Shown: piece by piece, positions 46,744-56,853 of the stretch
How positions within the stretch are numbered: position 1 is the stretch's first letter
Layout: each line of letters starts with the position of its first letter
Program-made: the position numbers and the translations under genes
Notes under the pieces: generated by a model
Seen by the model: the letters and a program-made list of their open reading frames with translations, nothing else
Told to the model about the DNA's origin: nothing
Database searches by the model: none
Assembly (NCBI RefSeq): GCF_000814005.1
Contig: NZ_JWLK01000005.1
Location: 1-64,000, forward strand
Origin: Ruegeria sp. ANG-S4
Lineage (GTDB): Bacteria; Pseudomonadota; Alphaproteobacteria; Rhodobacterales; Rhodobacteraceae
DNA: 64,000 bases
Reading direction: 5' to 3'

Positions 46744-48114
46744 TTATTCAGCCGGGACGCTTTGTGCGTCTCCGTTGTCGCGAGCCGCGTCGATCAATGC
46801 GCGGCGCGCCAGTGCGTAATTGTCCTCGCCCCCGGCGCGTTTTGCCCGACGGTCGTCCAGAATGCGCTCGACAGCATCCAGACGGCCCGCGCGCAGGCCG
46901 GAATCGATGGTGATGCGCTCGAAAACATCACGTTGGGCGTGACTGCCCCCAGCAAGCTGCATACCATCACGCGCCGTCGACAAAAAGTCGAAGGCTGCGC
47001 CATAAAGCCCGTCGCCAAAGGCTTCCAACCCTTTGGCGGCGGCGACGCCCGGGTCGGACATGCGCATCGGGGTGTCACCCTGGTTGCGCTGAGCATCCTT
47101 CTGAATACGCTTCAATATCTGCCCGGTCGCATCGGCGCGGTTGTCGCCGGTGAGCGCAAGAAGGTAGTGGAGATCGGCAAAGATCAGGCAGCCATCCTCG
47201 GTCCGGTTGGCACTGAGATCGGCAAGCTCTTCCCAGCGGTCTCCGACATTCACACCTTCAAGTTCAAGCCGGGACAGCAACGAAGTCGCGTTCGATATGT
47301 CACGGTAATCGTCTGTTTTGTCCTTGCGGATATGGTCGTCATAAAGCGCCATTACCTGATCGACCTGGCCCAGATCCAGATGCATCAGCGCCTTGTGCCA
47401 CCAGACGTGATAGCGAAAGTTATTGCAATGGGACCAGGCATCTTCGCGCCCGGCCAGCCACTCGAGGCCCAACTGCGCATTGCCGGTCATTTCGTGCACA
47501 TGTGCGACAGCATGCAGGCCCCAGGCATCGTCTGATACCATCCACAACGCCTGCCGACCGGCAATTTCGGCCTTCTCATAGGCTCCGGTTTCTTCCAGCG
47601 CGAAAGAGTGACAGCCCAGCAGGTATCCGCGCCCAGCATGGTCCGGTGCATAAGACGGCAAAACACGCTCAATCGAGCGGCGCATTCCCTCGGCGTCACC
47701 CAGTACAAATCGCGTTGCGTGGCTGAGTTTCATTGCCAGACTGTCTTCGGGATGCGCCCGCAGAATCTCCTCGAATTTTTGCACCGCCTGAGAAGGCAGG
47801 TCCGAAAGATAAAGCTCCAGTGCTTCGACATAGAGCTTTTCCCGTGGTGTGACCGGTTGCCGATCCATGGATGTCTTTGCCGCGGCAAGCGCGTCAACCG
47901 CCACGGCGATCATCTCGCGCCGTCCCAGAAGCACCATGAACAATCCCTTGACGGCGTGACCCAGGGCAAAGTCAGGCTCAAGCTCCAGCACCTTTCCCAG
48001 ATGCTGAGGTGTTACAGCTGCGTGCGCCATGAACCCAAGCAGAACACCGTCCCATGCATCGACACTTGCCGGCTGGGTCAGGGTGTTCATCTGTCCGAAA
48101 ACGTCTTGTTTCAT
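46744..48114 (-). CDS. TPR-repeat protein of the TTC38 type
   Basis: 456 residues from the ATG at 48114 (MKQDVFGQMNTLTQPA); the frame is open for 46 codons upstream but these do not look protein-like. Helical repeats throughout (EPDFALGHAVKGLFMVLLGR; VQKFEEILRAHPEDSLAMKL). The middle WGLHAVAHVHEMTGNAQLGLEWLAG and NNFRYHVWWHKALMHLDLG is the conserved TTC38 segment with repeated His and Trp. No signal peptide. Function unknown; it may be the first gene of the opg operon, because opgC begins 29 bases later with no terminator between. Confidence 0.8.
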   Translation of the reverse strand: MKQDVFGQMNTLTQPASVDAWDGVLLGFMAHAAVTPQHLGKVLELEPDFALGHAVKGLFMVLLGRREMIAVAVDALAAAKTSMDRQPVTPREKLYVEALELYLSDLPSQAVQKFEEILRAHPEDSLAMKLSHATRFVLGDAEGMRRSIERVLPSYAPDHAGRGYLLGCHSFALEETGAYEKAEIAGRQALWMVSDDAWGLHAVAHVHEMTGNAQLGLEWLAGREDAWSHCNNFRYHVWWHKALMHLDLGQVDQVMALYDDHIRKDKTDDYRDISNATSLLSRLELEGVNVGDRWEELADLSANRTEDGCLIFADLHYLLALTGDNRADATGQILKRIQKDAQRNQGDTPMRMSDPGVAAAKGLEAFGDGLYGAAFDFLSTARDGMQLAGGSHAQRDVFERITIDSGLRAGRLDAVERILDDRRAKRAGGEDNYALARRALIDAARDNGDAQSVPAE

Positions 48115-48294
48115 TATTGGGTCCAATCCGATTGCGATTTTTGACACTGTTCGATGTAACAGAGTGTGCAACCGCGTCGTAACAGTATCGACCCTGCTCT
48201 CGAATTGGTGAAAACCTGTGTGCTCAAAAAATGAAAAAAATCGCCGATTCAACAGGATGTTTCAGCAACTTGCCGCCTAAATGGGCAAAGTGTT

Positions 48295-49479
48295 TCAAAC
48301 TTCGAACGGGTTTTCCGCGCTCAGGACCGCTTCGGTATCGGCACCGCAAACCGGTGGCGCACTGCGGTAGGTAACTGGTGTGCGGGACAGGTTGAGCGGA
48401 TTGCCGATCAATTCAACCGATCCGGGCTCGGCCTGCATTGTGATCTGCATCTGACGCGCAGCGACCTGTTTGCTGGCAAAGACCTCATCTACAGATTGCA
48501 CCGGTCCGACTGGCACTTTTCGCGCTTCTAACCCGGAAATAACCGTCTTGGTATCCAGCGCCTGAAGTGCCGGGCGCAGGACCGCATTCAGGGCATCGCG
48601 GTTTGCGATGCGGGACGGGTTTTTCGCAAAGCGGGGGTCGTCTGCCAATTCCGGTTTTTCGATAAAGTCGCAAAAGCGGCGGAACTGTCCGTCATTGCCG
48701 ACCGCCAAAATGACGTGCCCGTCGACGGTCTGGTAAACCTCATAGGGTACAATATTCGGGTGCCCGTTTCCGCGCCGCTGCGGGACAGTGCCAGATGTCA
48801 GATAGTTGACACCCTCGTTGATCAGCCAGGCAACCTGGGTGTCGACCAACGCAAGATCGATCTGCTGGCCTTCGCCGGTCAGGTCGCGGTGACGCAAGGC
48901 TGCCAGAATACCGACGCTGGCGTACATGCCGCACATCACATCAGCGATGCCGACGCCGACCTTCATCGGCATACCGTCGGGATCACCGGTCAAAGACATG
49001 ATACCGCCATACCCCTGCGCCATAAGATCGTAACCGGGTTTCGACGCGTTGGGGCCGGTTTGGCCATAGCCCGAGATCGAACAGTAGACAAGGCCCGGAA
49101 AGTCCTGCGACAGCGAAGGGTAATCCAGCCCGTACTTGGCCAGGCCCCCTGGCTTGAAGTTTTCGATCAATATGTCGGCATGGGCCGCAAGTCGTCGAAC
49201 CTCGGCTTGTCCTTCGGGTGTTGCGATATCCAGCGCCACCGACTTCTTGTTCCTGTTCGATGACATGAAATACGCGCTGAGGTCGGATTGATTGCCGTCT
49301 GCATCCTCAACGTAAGGGGGGGCCCATTGCCGCGTATCGTCCCCGCCCGTTGCGGGGTTTTCGATCTTGATCACGCTGGCCCCAAGATCGCCCAGCAACT
49401 GGGTGCAGGTTGGCCCAGCCAGAATCCGGCTGAGATCAAGGACCTTGACGCCCTTGAGTGGTCCTTCAGATACGGCCAT
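48295..49479 (-). CDS. Class III (CaiB/BaiF/Frc) CoA-transferase
   Basis: 394 residues from the ATG at 49479 (MAVSEGPLKGVKVLDLSRILAGP); ATGs at 49482 and 49497 are possible and the G-rich stretch in between is the likely ribosome site. The catalytic Asp151 is in KPGYDLMAQGYGG; SSNRNKKSVALDIATPEGQ and ADILIENFKPG are family marks. It moves CoA between two carboxylic acids; substrates unknown. Its 5' end overlaps the ThDP-enzyme gene by 14 bases or more. The pair resembles formyl-CoA transferase with oxalyl-CoA decarboxylase in layout only. Confidence 0.87.
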   Translation of the reverse strand: MAVSEGPLKGVKVLDLSRILAGPTCTQLLGDLGASVIKIENPATGGDDTRQWAPPYVEDADGNQSDLSAYFMSSNRNKKSVALDIATPEGQAEVRRLAAHADILIENFKPGGLAKYGLDYPSLSQDFPGLVYCSISGYGQTGPNASKPGYDLMAQGYGGIMSLTGDPDGMPMKVGVGIADVMCGMYASVGILAALRHRDLTGEGQQIDLALVDTQVAWLINEGVNYLTSGTVPQRRGNGHPNIVPYEVYQTVDGHVILAVGNDGQFRRFCDFIEKPELADDPRFAKNPSRIANRDALNAVLRPALQALDTKTVISGLEARKVPVGPVQSVDEVFASKQVAARQMQITMQAEPGSVELIGNPLNLSRTPVTYRSAPPVCGADTEAVLSAENPFEV

Positions 49480-51085
49480 CATACCCCCCGCGGTCAATTT
49501 CTGCAGCGATGACTGTGAATTTGTCCGCTTTTACAGCATCTTCCAACGCAGCGCGCAACTCTTCCCTGTTGCGCACGGTGCGACCATAACCGCCAAATGC
49601 GCGGCCCATCGCCGCAAAGTCGTGATGGCCGAAATCGACGCCGCGATTGCCCATTTGCCTTTGGCGCTGCTTCAATTCAATCAAAGCAAGGCTGGCGTCG
49701 ACGAATACCAGAAAGATGGGATTGCCACCCATCTCGGCGGCGGTCGACAACTCGCCAGCGACCATCAGGAAACCGGCATCGCCCGAGAAACTTATGACCG
49801 GGCGATCCGGTTCGACCAGTTTCAGTCCAATGGCCATCGGTACGGCACAACCCATCGTGCACAGAGCCGAAGACTGGATCAGGCCGCGTTCCTCGGCGCA
49901 TTCCCACATCTGGCTCAGCAGAATACGGTGTGCGCCGCTATCCGCAGTGGCCAGTGTTTCGGGCGGAAGGACTGCGCGGCTTTCCGCGATGACGGCGGCA
50001 GGCCCCCATTCCTCATTTGTCGGAAAGGCCTTAGCCAACGCTGCTTTTACCGCCTGAGGTTCTTTTGCCGGCCAGGTCGCGCGGGCCGGGTTGCCCTTGG
50101 CGATGGCTTCCAATGTCGCGGCTGTATCGGCGACAAGGTTCAGCCCGGCCTGATGCATGTAGTGGTCGTTGACCACGGCCGAAATATCGATGACGCGCTT
50201 TTTCTCCGGGTCCCAGACCTCGCGCCAGCCGGGGCGCATTTCGATCGGATCGTAACCCAGACAGAGCACAAGGTCAGCCTGCTCGACCAGCGGCAAAAGA
50301 TGCGTGTCGGCAAGCGGCGACAAACCCGCGCCGCCCAAACACAGCGGATGATCCTCGGGCACGACACCTTTGGCCTTGTAGGTGGTCACGAAGGGGATGC
50401 CAAAATGTTCCAGAAAGGCGCGAACGACGCAGCGCGAGTCGTCGTACATAACGTCGAGCCCGATGATCGCCAGTGGCCTTTCCGCTTCGGCGACCCAACG
50501 GCGGGCGATTTCCAGGCTTTCGCCCAACGGCGCAACCGGCGGGACTTTTGCCAATCGGCGGCGTTTCACATCCGGGACGCGGGTATCCGCCACAGAGATG
50601 GGCACGTCGATATGCACCGGGCCGGGGCGCGGTTGATTGGCCAACGACACCGCCTTGTCCGCAATCACATCCGCGCCTTGCGCCGTCAGAACGAACGTGC
50701 CTTTGGTGATGGAGTCATAGACCTTGCCGTGATCCATCACTTGATGCGTGTAGATCAGCGCCTCATCTGCATCGACACATCCGGTTATAACGATCATCGG
50801 CACCCGGTCCTGCAGGGCGTTGGCAACCACATTGATACCGTTCATCGCGCCCGGGCCGATCGTGGCCACAAGGATTGCGGGCGCGCCGTCGCGATGATGA
50901 ACAGCCTCGGCCATGAAACCGGCAGAGTTTTCGTGCTTGGTCAGATGAAAGGTGATCCCTGCCTGCTCCAGCGCGTCCACCAGCGTCAAAACCTCGCCAC
51001 CGGGCATTCCAAATGCGTGACGGCACCCGGCCTCGTACAAACGCTGGGCCAGAAGATCCGCGGCGCGGGGCGCAAGGTCTTGCAT
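49466..51085 (-). CDS. Thiamine-diphosphate enzyme, acetolactate-synthase-like
   Basis: 539 residues with all three ThDP-enzyme domains. The catalytic Glu is in HLTKHENSAGFMAEA (about residue 52); a central FAD/nucleotide-type domain follows; the C-terminal cofactor site begins ISFSGDAGFLMVAGELSTAAEMGG and ends with FVDASLALIELKQ, where the more common NN is replaced by DAS. It would form or break a bond next to a 2-oxo group. It is not clearly IlvB (no small subunit near) and not clearly oxalyl-CoA decarboxylase. The start ATG 51085 has GGAG nine bases upstream. Probably one operon with the downstream CoA-transferase. Confidence 0.82.
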   Translation of the reverse strand: MQDLAPRAADLLAQRLYEAGCRHAFGMPGGEVLTLVDALEQAGITFHLTKHENSAGFMAEAVHHRDGAPAILVATIGPGAMNGINVVANALQDRVPMIVITGCVDADEALIYTHQVMDHGKVYDSITKGTFVLTAQGADVIADKAVSLANQPRPGPVHIDVPISVADTRVPDVKRRRLAKVPPVAPLGESLEIARRWVAEAERPLAIIGLDVMYDDSRCVVRAFLEHFGIPFVTTYKAKGVVPEDHPLCLGGAGLSPLADTHLLPLVEQADLVLCLGYDPIEMRPGWREVWDPEKKRVIDISAVVNDHYMHQAGLNLVADTAATLEAIAKGNPARATWPAKEPQAVKAALAKAFPTNEEWGPAAVIAESRAVLPPETLATADSGAHRILLSQMWECAEERGLIQSSALCTMGCAVPMAIGLKLVEPDRPVISFSGDAGFLMVAGELSTAAEMGGNPIFLVFVDASLALIELKQRQRQMGNRGVDFGHHDFAAMGRAFGGYGRTVRNREELRAALEDAVKADKFTVIAAEIDRGGYDGRI

Positions 51086-51164
51086 ATGTCATGCTCCGAT
51101 TTGTTCCTTCCGCAGCAGATTGCGGAGCGCGGCCCCAGACGCAAGACGGATCACGTCAGTGTGA

Positions 51165-51629
51165 CTATTTGACTGCGTTTTCCGCAATGGACTGGAACCT
51201 TCCGTCCAGTTCATCGGCAATGTTGCGCAATTCGTCACCGCCGTCATCTGCGTAAGGCTCGAAGACAAAGCTGGGTGTCTTGTAGGACAGGGTCGCCGTT
51301 CCATTGGCGTTTTCCGTCACGTAGAAACGGACCGGTGCTTCGATCATGGCGGCGGTCGACGTTTGCAGAACACGGACGGCATAATCGTTGTTGAATGCCC
51401 CAATCACCCTGTTGCCGGGAATTGTGATGCCTCGCGAAGCGGCGGCTTTTGTCGGTCCGGCCTGTGTCACCACGATCAAGCCGCCTTCCTTGATCGCGGC
51501 CACCGTATCTGACACCAAGTCTGTATAGGTTTTGTCCGTTGGAAAGACTTCCCAGCCAGTTCGCGGCTGCAGGTCTTCCGCGAAAGCTGGCGCCGCCAGA
51601 AATGCTAGAGTGACCAGTTTGAGCTTCAT
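51165..51629 (-). CDS. Exported DUF302-family protein
   Basis: 154 residues from ATG 51629 (AGGAGG upstream), with a signal peptide (KLKLVTLAFLAAPAFA, cut before ED). The body matches DUF302: DLVSDTVAAIKEGGLIVVTQAGPTKAA, then NRVIGAFNNDYAVRVLQ, APVRFYVTENANGTATLSYKTPSFVFEPY. Function unknown. It lies 86 bases after the cobF stop on the same strand; connection with cobalamin is not evident. Confidence 0.82.
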   Translation of the reverse strand: MKLKLVTLAFLAAPAFAEDLQPRTGWEVFPTDKTYTDLVSDTVAAIKEGGLIVVTQAGPTKAAASRGITIPGNRVIGAFNNDYAVRVLQTSTAAMIEAPVRFYVTENANGTATLSYKTPSFVFEPYADDGGDELRNIADELDGRFQSIAENAVK

Positions 51630-51715
51630 GGCGTTGCCTCCTGACTTTGGTGGGGCTTGATGCCAGATTTCCGGGTTTCCCGCAGTCACATTGTCGTGCG
51701 CGTGGACCTGCGGCT

Positions 51716-52459
51716 TTATGGTTCGAGCTTTTCCAGAAGGTAGATATCCATGATCCAGCCATGATCAGCCCGCGCCTTGGACCGCGTGGTCAGGATTTCA
51801 TCCGAAACCTCGGCAAGTGGACCACGGATAAGGACTTCCTCATTCATCCCGACATAGGCACCCCACCAAATAAAGTAGTCCGCCATTTCCAGGTTCTGGA
51901 AAGAGCATTCGCCGTCCAGCATCACGGCCACTTTTGTGGCTGCTGCGGGCCAACCTTCGTCGCGAATGCGTCTGCCGGTCGTTACAACGAAGGGAGCGCC
52001 GATATCGTTTATTGGGATTGCGTGCGCTGCCGTCAGGGCTTGCAACGCTGTAATGCCAGGAATGACGCGCGTTACAGGGCGCGGGTTCAGACGTGCCGCA
52101 ATGCGCAACGCGCTGTCATAAAGCGACGGGTCACCCCAAATCAGCAATGCAATTTTTCGCGCACCCGCGTGTGTTGCGATTGCGGTTTGCCATCGTTCGG
52201 CAATGGCATCATGCCACTCGTCAACACCGCGCAGGTATCCGTCATCCGCGCGCCGCTTGGGGATGTCAAAATAAGCAATTTCAGGTGCTTCTTCCACAAC
52301 TCGAGAAATTATGTCCTCGCGCAATCCTGCCAGGTCGGCTTTGTTTTCACCCTTCCTTGGGATCAGGATCAAGTCGGCATCACGGATCGCTTGCGCCCCT
52401 TGCAAGGTCACGTGATCGGAGTTGCCTGTGCCGATTCCGATCAGCGTCAGCTCAAACAT
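51716..52459 (-). CDS. cobF: Precorrin-6A synthase (deacetylating)
   Basis: 247-residue SAM-dependent tetrapyrrole methylase that methylates C1 of precorrin-5 and releases acetate. FELTLIGIGTGNSDHVTLQGAQAIRDADLILIPRKG is the CobF N-terminus; the later LLIWGDPSLYDSALRIA and VIPGITALQALTAAH are methylase-fold loops. Overlaps cobA by 8 bases. Belongs to the aerobic route only. Confidence 0.93.
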   Translation of the reverse strand: MFELTLIGIGTGNSDHVTLQGAQAIRDADLILIPRKGENKADLAGLREDIISRVVEEAPEIAYFDIPKRRADDGYLRGVDEWHDAIAERWQTAIATHAGARKIALLIWGDPSLYDSALRIAARLNPRPVTRVIPGITALQALTAAHAIPINDIGAPFVVTTGRRIRDEGWPAAATKVAVMLDGECSFQNLEMADYFIWWGAYVGMNEEVLIRGPLAEVSDEILTTRSKARADHGWIMDIYLLEKLEP

Positions 52460-53180
52460 CTTCGAATCCTGCGAGGGGCCCGTACAGGATCAGGGCCGGA
52501 GCCTTGCCAATTTCTTTTTTCAGTGACTGCGCCATCTCACCAATCGTGGAGCGGTGCAGCGCCTGTTCCGGCGTCGAGACGGACTCGGCCAACAGCGCCG
52601 GTGTGTCCAGCGGCAGGCCGTGCGCATGCAGCGCGTCAACCAGCAGCGGGAATGTTCTTTTGCCCATGAACACCACGGTGGTTGCAAAGGGATCGGCCAG
52701 CGCGGGCAGGTTCAGGTCTTCGGGCAGCTTACCGTCAACGTCGTGGCCGGTCACGAATTGCACCCGTCGCGCGGTCAATCGTCTCGTTAGAGGGATGCCC
52801 GCTGCGGCGGCTGCGGCGACGGCTGAGGGTACACCCGGAATGATTTCATAGGCGATCCCCGCCGCGCGCAAGGCGATCAGTTCTTCCTCCAACCGCCCGA
52901 ACATGCCACCGTCGCCGGATTTCAGGCGAACAACCCGCGCTCCGGTATTGGCGTAATCCACCAACAGCCGGCTGACATGGTTCTGTTTGGGCGATGGCCG
53001 ACCGGCACGCTTTCCGACGCCAACCAAATCCGCATCCTCACGCGCGTGGGTCAAAATCGGACCGCTGCTGAGGTCGTCAAACAACACGGCATCAGCTTTT
53101 TGCATCCGATCGACGGCCTTGAGCGTCAAAAGCTCCGGGTCGCCGGGTCCCGAGCCGACAAACGAGACAAAACCGCTCAT
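52452..53180 (-). CDS. cobA: Uroporphyrinogen-III C-methyltransferase
   Basis: 242 residues, SAM methylase that forms precorrin-2, the branch to cobalamin and siroheme. VSFVGSGPGDPELLTLKAVDRMQKADAVLFDDL, VRLKSGDGGMFGRLEEEL and EIIPGVPSAVAAAAAAGIPLTRR are SUMT signatures. No siroheme-type N-terminal domain. Starts within the last bases of cobB (ATGA). Confidence 0.94.
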   Translation of the reverse strand: MSGFVSFVGSGPGDPELLTLKAVDRMQKADAVLFDDLSSGPILTHAREDADLVGVGKRAGRPSPKQNHVSRLLVDYANTGARVVRLKSGDGGMFGRLEEELIALRAAGIAYEIIPGVPSAVAAAAAAGIPLTRRLTARRVQFVTGHDVDGKLPEDLNLPALADPFATTVVFMGKRTFPLLVDALHAHGLPLDTPALLAESVSTPEQALHRSTIGEMAQSLKKEIGKAPALILYGPLAGFEDV

Positions 53181-54493
53181 TCCGAGGCCTCTGCGATCAG
53201 GTGAAAGAATGTTCCGCTCACGTTGCCCCTGACCGAGCCGGTTTGCGGCCCTTCCGCGCCTTCGGCATCATACACAAGCGCGAGGGGGGCGTCAGGCTGT
53301 TCAACGATCGACGAATAGTGGAATTCGTGCCCGCGCAACGCCGCTCCGGCAGCAAATCCTGGCATCGCCTCCAGCAACTCGGCACGACGGTACCCCAGAT
53401 TGAACTTGCGCTTGGCATGGGATGTCACCAGTCCCAGAAGACCGGCCATGCGATGTCGCGCGCCTTCCTTGTCGATCAGGCTTTCGCCCAGAACCATATA
53501 CCCGCCACATTCTCCATGCACCGGTTTGGTCTCTGCATGTGTCCTCAAACCAGTCAAAAAGGAATTCGCCGCTGCCAGTTTGCCTGCGTGAAGCTCTGGG
53601 TAACCGCCGGGCAGCCAGACCACGTCCGCATTCGGCGCGGGGGCTTCATCAGCCAAAGGCGAAAACGGCAGGACCTCGGCGCCAGCGCTGCGCCAGCCTT
53701 CCAGCAAATGCGGATAGGTAAACGAAAACGCGGCATCCCGCGCCAGTGCGATCCGCTGGGCCGGAGGCCGCGGCAGCGCGGCTGACGATGGCCCGAGCGG
53801 GCCTGAGGAGGCCGCCCGCTTGATCGCCTCAAGATCGACGTGTTCGCGCAGAAACGCGGCGTAGCCTACGATTGCGCTTTCGAGATCCGGGTGTTCGACA
53901 GCCTGAATCAGGCCAAGATGCCGCTCGGGCAGGGTCAAGTCTCCACGGCGGGGCAGCACACCCAGAACCGGCAGGCCCGCACGCTCCATGCCCAAACGGG
54001 TCAAACGCTCATGTCGCGGGCTGGCACACCGGTTCAGGATCACTCCGGCAAAAGGCAGGTCGGGGTTATACATCTTGAATCCCAGCGCCGTTGCTGCCGC
54101 CGATTGGGCCTGACCGCCGACATCCAGCACCAGTACGACCGGCCATCCAATGCGCTGCGCGGTTTCAGCGCTCGACCCATGTCCCAGTTCGCCTGGCTTG
54201 GCGACGCCGTCAAACAAACCCATCGAGCCTTCGGCCACGACGATATCAGCCCCGTCAGCCTGTGCGGAAATCGCATTCAGCAGCGGGTCTCCCATCGCCC
54301 AGCTGTCCAGATTGAACGAGGCGCGCCCTGCGGCGGCCCGATGAAACGCCGGGTCGATGTAGTCCGGCCCGCTCTTGAAGGGCTGGACATTCAACCCATC
54401 CTCGGCCAGCGCGCGCAAGAGCCCCAGCATGACGGTGGTTTTTCCCGTGCCCGACGAAGGGGCGGAAATCAGCAGACCCGGGGGGTTAGTCAT
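53177..54493 (-). CDS. cobB: Cobyrinate / hydrogenobyrinate a,c-diamide synthase
   Basis: 438 residues. ATP-dependent amidotransferase that amidates two side chains with glutamine. N-terminal dethiobiotin-synthetase-like domain: [23 protein letters not shown] (P-loop), [24 protein letters not shown]-terminal glutamine amidotransferase: [26 protein letters not shown] (nucleophile Cys) and FHYSS (His). I chose ATG 54493 because GGAG stands eight bases before it; an ATG at 54499 is closer to that site. Confidence 0.94.
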   Translation of the reverse strand: MTNPPGLLISAPSSGTGKTTVMLGLLRALAEDGLNVQPFKSGPDYIDPAFHRAAAGRASFNLDSWAMGDPLLNAISAQADGADIVVAEGSMGLFDGVAKPGELGHGSSAETAQRIGWPVVLVLDVGGQAQSAAATALGFKMYNPDLPFAGVILNRCASPRHERLTRLGMERAGLPVLGVLPRRGDLTLPERHLGLIQAVEHPDLESAIVGYAAFLREHVDLEAIKRAASSGPLGPSSAALPRPPAQRIALARDAAFSFTYPHLLEGWRSAGAEVLPFSPLADEAPAPNADVVWLPGGYPELHAGKLAAANSFLTGLRTHAETKPVHGECGGYMVLGESLIDKEGARHRMAGLLGLVTSHAKRKFNLGYRRAELLEAMPGFAAGAALRGHEFHYSSIVEQPDAPLALVYDAEGAEGPQTGSVRGNVSGTFFHLIAEASE

Positions 54494-55280
54494 CACCATG
54501 GCTCCAGCTTGACCAAGGGCTATCGGCACTTTGTGGGCGATAGCGGCGGTCGTAATCTTTTGAATAAAGACAACTTTCGTCGAACCCTTCACCGGCCAGC
54601 GCTGGCCCGACAAGGATCAGTGCGGTGCGCGAGATGCTGTCGTCCAGCGAATCCCTCAGAGTTGCCAACGTCGCGCGGATGATCCGCTCGTCCGGCCAAC
54701 TGGCGCGATAGACAACGGCAACCGGGCAATCTGCGCCATAGGCTGGCGTCAGGTCCGCGATAACCTTGTCCAGATTGCCGATCGAGAGGTGAATGGCCAG
54801 CGTCGCACCGGTGCGCGCGAAGTTCTCCAACGTCTCTCCTTCGGGCATCGAGGACGCACGCCCGGGGGTGCGGGTCAGCACAACCGATTGTGCCAGCCCC
54901 GGTAGCGTAAGCTCGGTCCCCAGCGCCGCAGCTGCGGCAGCAAACGACGGCACGCCGGGGGTGACGCTGACCGGGATACCCATCTCTTTCAGACGCCGGA
55001 TTTGTTCGCCCATCGCGGACCAGACCGAAAGATCGCCGGAGTGCAGCCGCGCGATGTCGTGACCGGCCTGATGCGCGGTCTCAATCTCGGCCATGATCTG
55101 GTTCAGATCCATCGGTGCCGTGTTGATGATCTTCGCGCCTTCGGGACAGTGGCCCAAGATCTCTTCGGGAACCAGAGACCCCGCGTAAAGGCAGACGGGG
55201 CAGGAGGCGATGATATCGCGCCCGCGCAGGGTAAGCAGGTCGGCAGCACCCGGTCCGGCGCCGATGAAATGAACGGTCAT
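54486..55280 (-). CDS. cobM: Precorrin-4 C11-methyltransferase
   Basis: 264-residue SAM methylase. [79 protein letters not shown] and [18 protein letters not shown] are strong CobM/CbiF signatures. Overlaps cobB by 8 bases and cobE by 4. Confidence 0.95.
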   Translation of the reverse strand: MTVHFIGAGPGAADLLTLRGRDIIASCPVCLYAGSLVPEEILGHCPEGAKIINTAPMDLNQIMAEIETAHQAGHDIARLHSGDLSVWSAMGEQIRRLKEMGIPVSVTPGVPSFAAAAAALGTELTLPGLAQSVVLTRTPGRASSMPEGETLENFARTGATLAIHLSIGNLDKVIADLTPAYGADCPVAVVYRASWPDERIIRATLATLRDSLDDSISRTALILVGPALAGEGFDESCLYSKDYDRRYRPQSADSPWSSWSHGDD

Positions 55281-55645
55281 GTCTGTCCTCCGATGGCAAT
55301 GGCGCAGGTCGCCTGCCGGTCGTCTGAGATATATCTGGGTGAAAGCAACCGCGCGTTCGGTCCGGCAGCAGCAAGAGCGGACGCTTCGGCCACGCTGCCG
55401 GTCCCATATTTGGCCCGGCTGCGGTTCGAGCATGTCAGGGTGCGCTGCCCGGCCAGATCGGCGGGTGCGATGAAATGCAAGGGCAACGCAAGGTCTTGCG
55501 CGAAACGGGCCAAAGCTGGGCTGCCCTCCTTGTCGGCGACTGTCGCAATGGCATTGATCGCATGGCTGGTCGCCGCTGCGTGAAAGACCGCCCGCAAGCT
55601 GTCCGCCGTTGCGTTTGAGGAAAAGCCCAGCCCCGCGACGATCAT
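55277..55645 (-). CDS. cobE: CobE / CbiG C-terminal family cobalamin biosynthesis protein
   Basis: 122 residues: [74 protein letters not shown], which is the CbiG_C motif order. In the aerobic pathway CobE is a small protein whose biochemical role is not well settled. Start chosen at ATG 55645, overlapping the cobL stop by 4 bases. Confidence 0.9.
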   Translation of the reverse strand: MIVAGLGFSSNATADSLRAVFHAAATSHAINAIATVADKEGSPALARFAQDLALPLHFIAPADLAGQRTLTCSNRSRAKYGTGSVAEASALAAAGPNARLLSPRYISDDRQATCAIAIGGQT

Positions 55646-56841
55646 AGGGTTACACTCCACTGCACCACCGGATAGGCCGATTTCCAGCCACGCCGTGGCC
55701 CAAGCGGGGCGGAATGGGCCAGTTCGATGCGCAAAAGATCACCGCCCAGCTTTTCGTGCCACGTCGCCAGCAACGCTTCGCTTTCCAGCGTCACCGAATT
55801 CGCAACAAGGCGCGTGCCCACGGGTAGGGTCTCTTGCAGCCAATTCATCAGTTCGGTGCTCAGACCGCCACCGATAAAGACGACATCTGGCAGCGGCAGA
55901 CCGGACAGCGCATCCGGCGCGGTGCCATGCACGACCTGCAGACGATCCTGTCCCAGCGAATCAGCGTTGCGGCGGATACGGTCAGCGCGTTCTGCGCGCG
56001 GTTCGATCGACGTGGCCGTCAGGGAGGGATCACACATCAACCACTCGATGCTGATTGAACCCGTACCACCGCCGATATCCCAGAGATGTTCGTCCCGCTG
56101 CGGGGCCAGCGCCGAAAGGGTCAGGGCGCGGATCGGGCGCTTGGTGATCTGGCCATCGGTCTCAAATATCTCGTCCGGTTTGCCAGAGGCTTTGGGAAAC
56201 GCCTTGCCCGCGCCCCTAACCTCGAGGCCGACACAAACCGGGTGCTCGAAGGATCCCAGCAAGGCCTCGGTCAGGGACATGCTGCGCGTACGTTCTCGGG
56301 GACCGCCTAGGGCTTCCATCACATGGAGTTGGGTGTCGGCAAAGCCGGTTTCGGTCAGGTAGGTGGCAAGTTCCGCCACCGCCGGTCCGTCGCGCAGCAG
56401 CACAATGGACCTCAGCCCCTCTGACAGATGCGGACGCAGCCGGGTCAGGGGGGCAGCGTGCAGGCCAAAGGTTTGCGTGTTCTCCAGTGGCCAGCCCAGA
56501 CGTGCCGCGGCCAGCGAAAATGTCGATTGACCGGGCAGGGCGGTCCATTCCCCGGCTGCGAAATTGCGGGCAATAACCGATCCCGCGCCGAACCAGAACG
56601 GATCGCCCGATGCCAGCACAACAGTCGCGCGACCGCGTTGCTGCTGTAACAGCGGCAATCCGTCCGAAAAGGGCACAGGCCACTCGAACCGCTTGGCCCC
56701 ATTATCGGGTATCAGCGACAGATGGCGGGGCGGACCCATGATGACCTCGGCTCGGTCCAGCACTTGACGGCTTGCAGGCGACAGGCCATCAAACCCATCT
56801 TCGCCCAATCCAAGGACCGTCAACCAAGGAGCTTCAGACAT
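55642..56841 (-). CDS. cobL: Precorrin-6Y C5,15-methyltransferase (decarboxylating)
   Basis: 399 residues, two domains: N-terminal CbiE-type methylase ([52 protein letters not shown]) and C-terminal CbiT-type domain ([19 protein letters not shown], the SAM-binding glycine-rich loop). It methylates C5 and C15 and decarboxylates the acetate at C12. The ATG at 56841 overlaps the start codon of cobK on the other strand (CATG at 56839-56842). AGGAGG lies six bases upstream at 56848-56853, inside the cobK coding sequence. Confidence 0.94.
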   Translation of the reverse strand: MSEAPWLTVLGLGEDGFDGLSPASRQVLDRAEVIMGPPRHLSLIPDNGAKRFEWPVPFSDGLPLLQQQRGRATVVLASGDPFWFGAGSVIARNFAAGEWTALPGQSTFSLAAARLGWPLENTQTFGLHAAPLTRLRPHLSEGLRSIVLLRDGPAVAELATYLTETGFADTQLHVMEALGGPRERTRSMSLTEALLGSFEHPVCVGLEVRGAGKAFPKASGKPDEIFETDGQITKRPIRALTLSALAPQRDEHLWDIGGGTGSISIEWLMCDPSLTATSIEPRAERADRIRRNADSLGQDRLQVVHGTAPDALSGLPLPDVVFIGGGLSTELMNWLQETLPVGTRLVANSVTLESEALLATWHEKLGGDLLRIELAHSAPLGPRRGWKSAYPVVQWSVTL

Positions 56842-56853
56842 GCCCAACCTCCT
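56826..56853. promoter_or_regulatory. Crossed ribosome sites and overlapping start codons of cobL and cobK
   Basis: CATG at 56839-56842 supplies both starts: cobK reads ATG from 56840, cobL reads ATG from 56841 on the other strand. AAGGAG (56826-56831) serves cobK and lies in cobL codons; AGGAGG (minus strand, 56853-56848) serves cobL and lies in cobK codons. Neither gene therefore has a non-coding leader of its own here. Confidence 0.85.

Noticed and set aside
48295..51085. Formyl-CoA transferase and oxalyl-CoA decarboxylase (frc/oxc)
   Set aside because: The gene pairing fits, but the ThDP enzyme reads as acetolactate-synthase-like and the evidence is not enough to name oxalate as substrate.
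49367..51172. Open frame of about 600 codons opposite the ThDP-enzyme gene
   Set aside because: The minus-strand frame has complete ThDP-enzyme motifs; the plus-strand product is rich in Arg, His and Gln and looks like a shadow.
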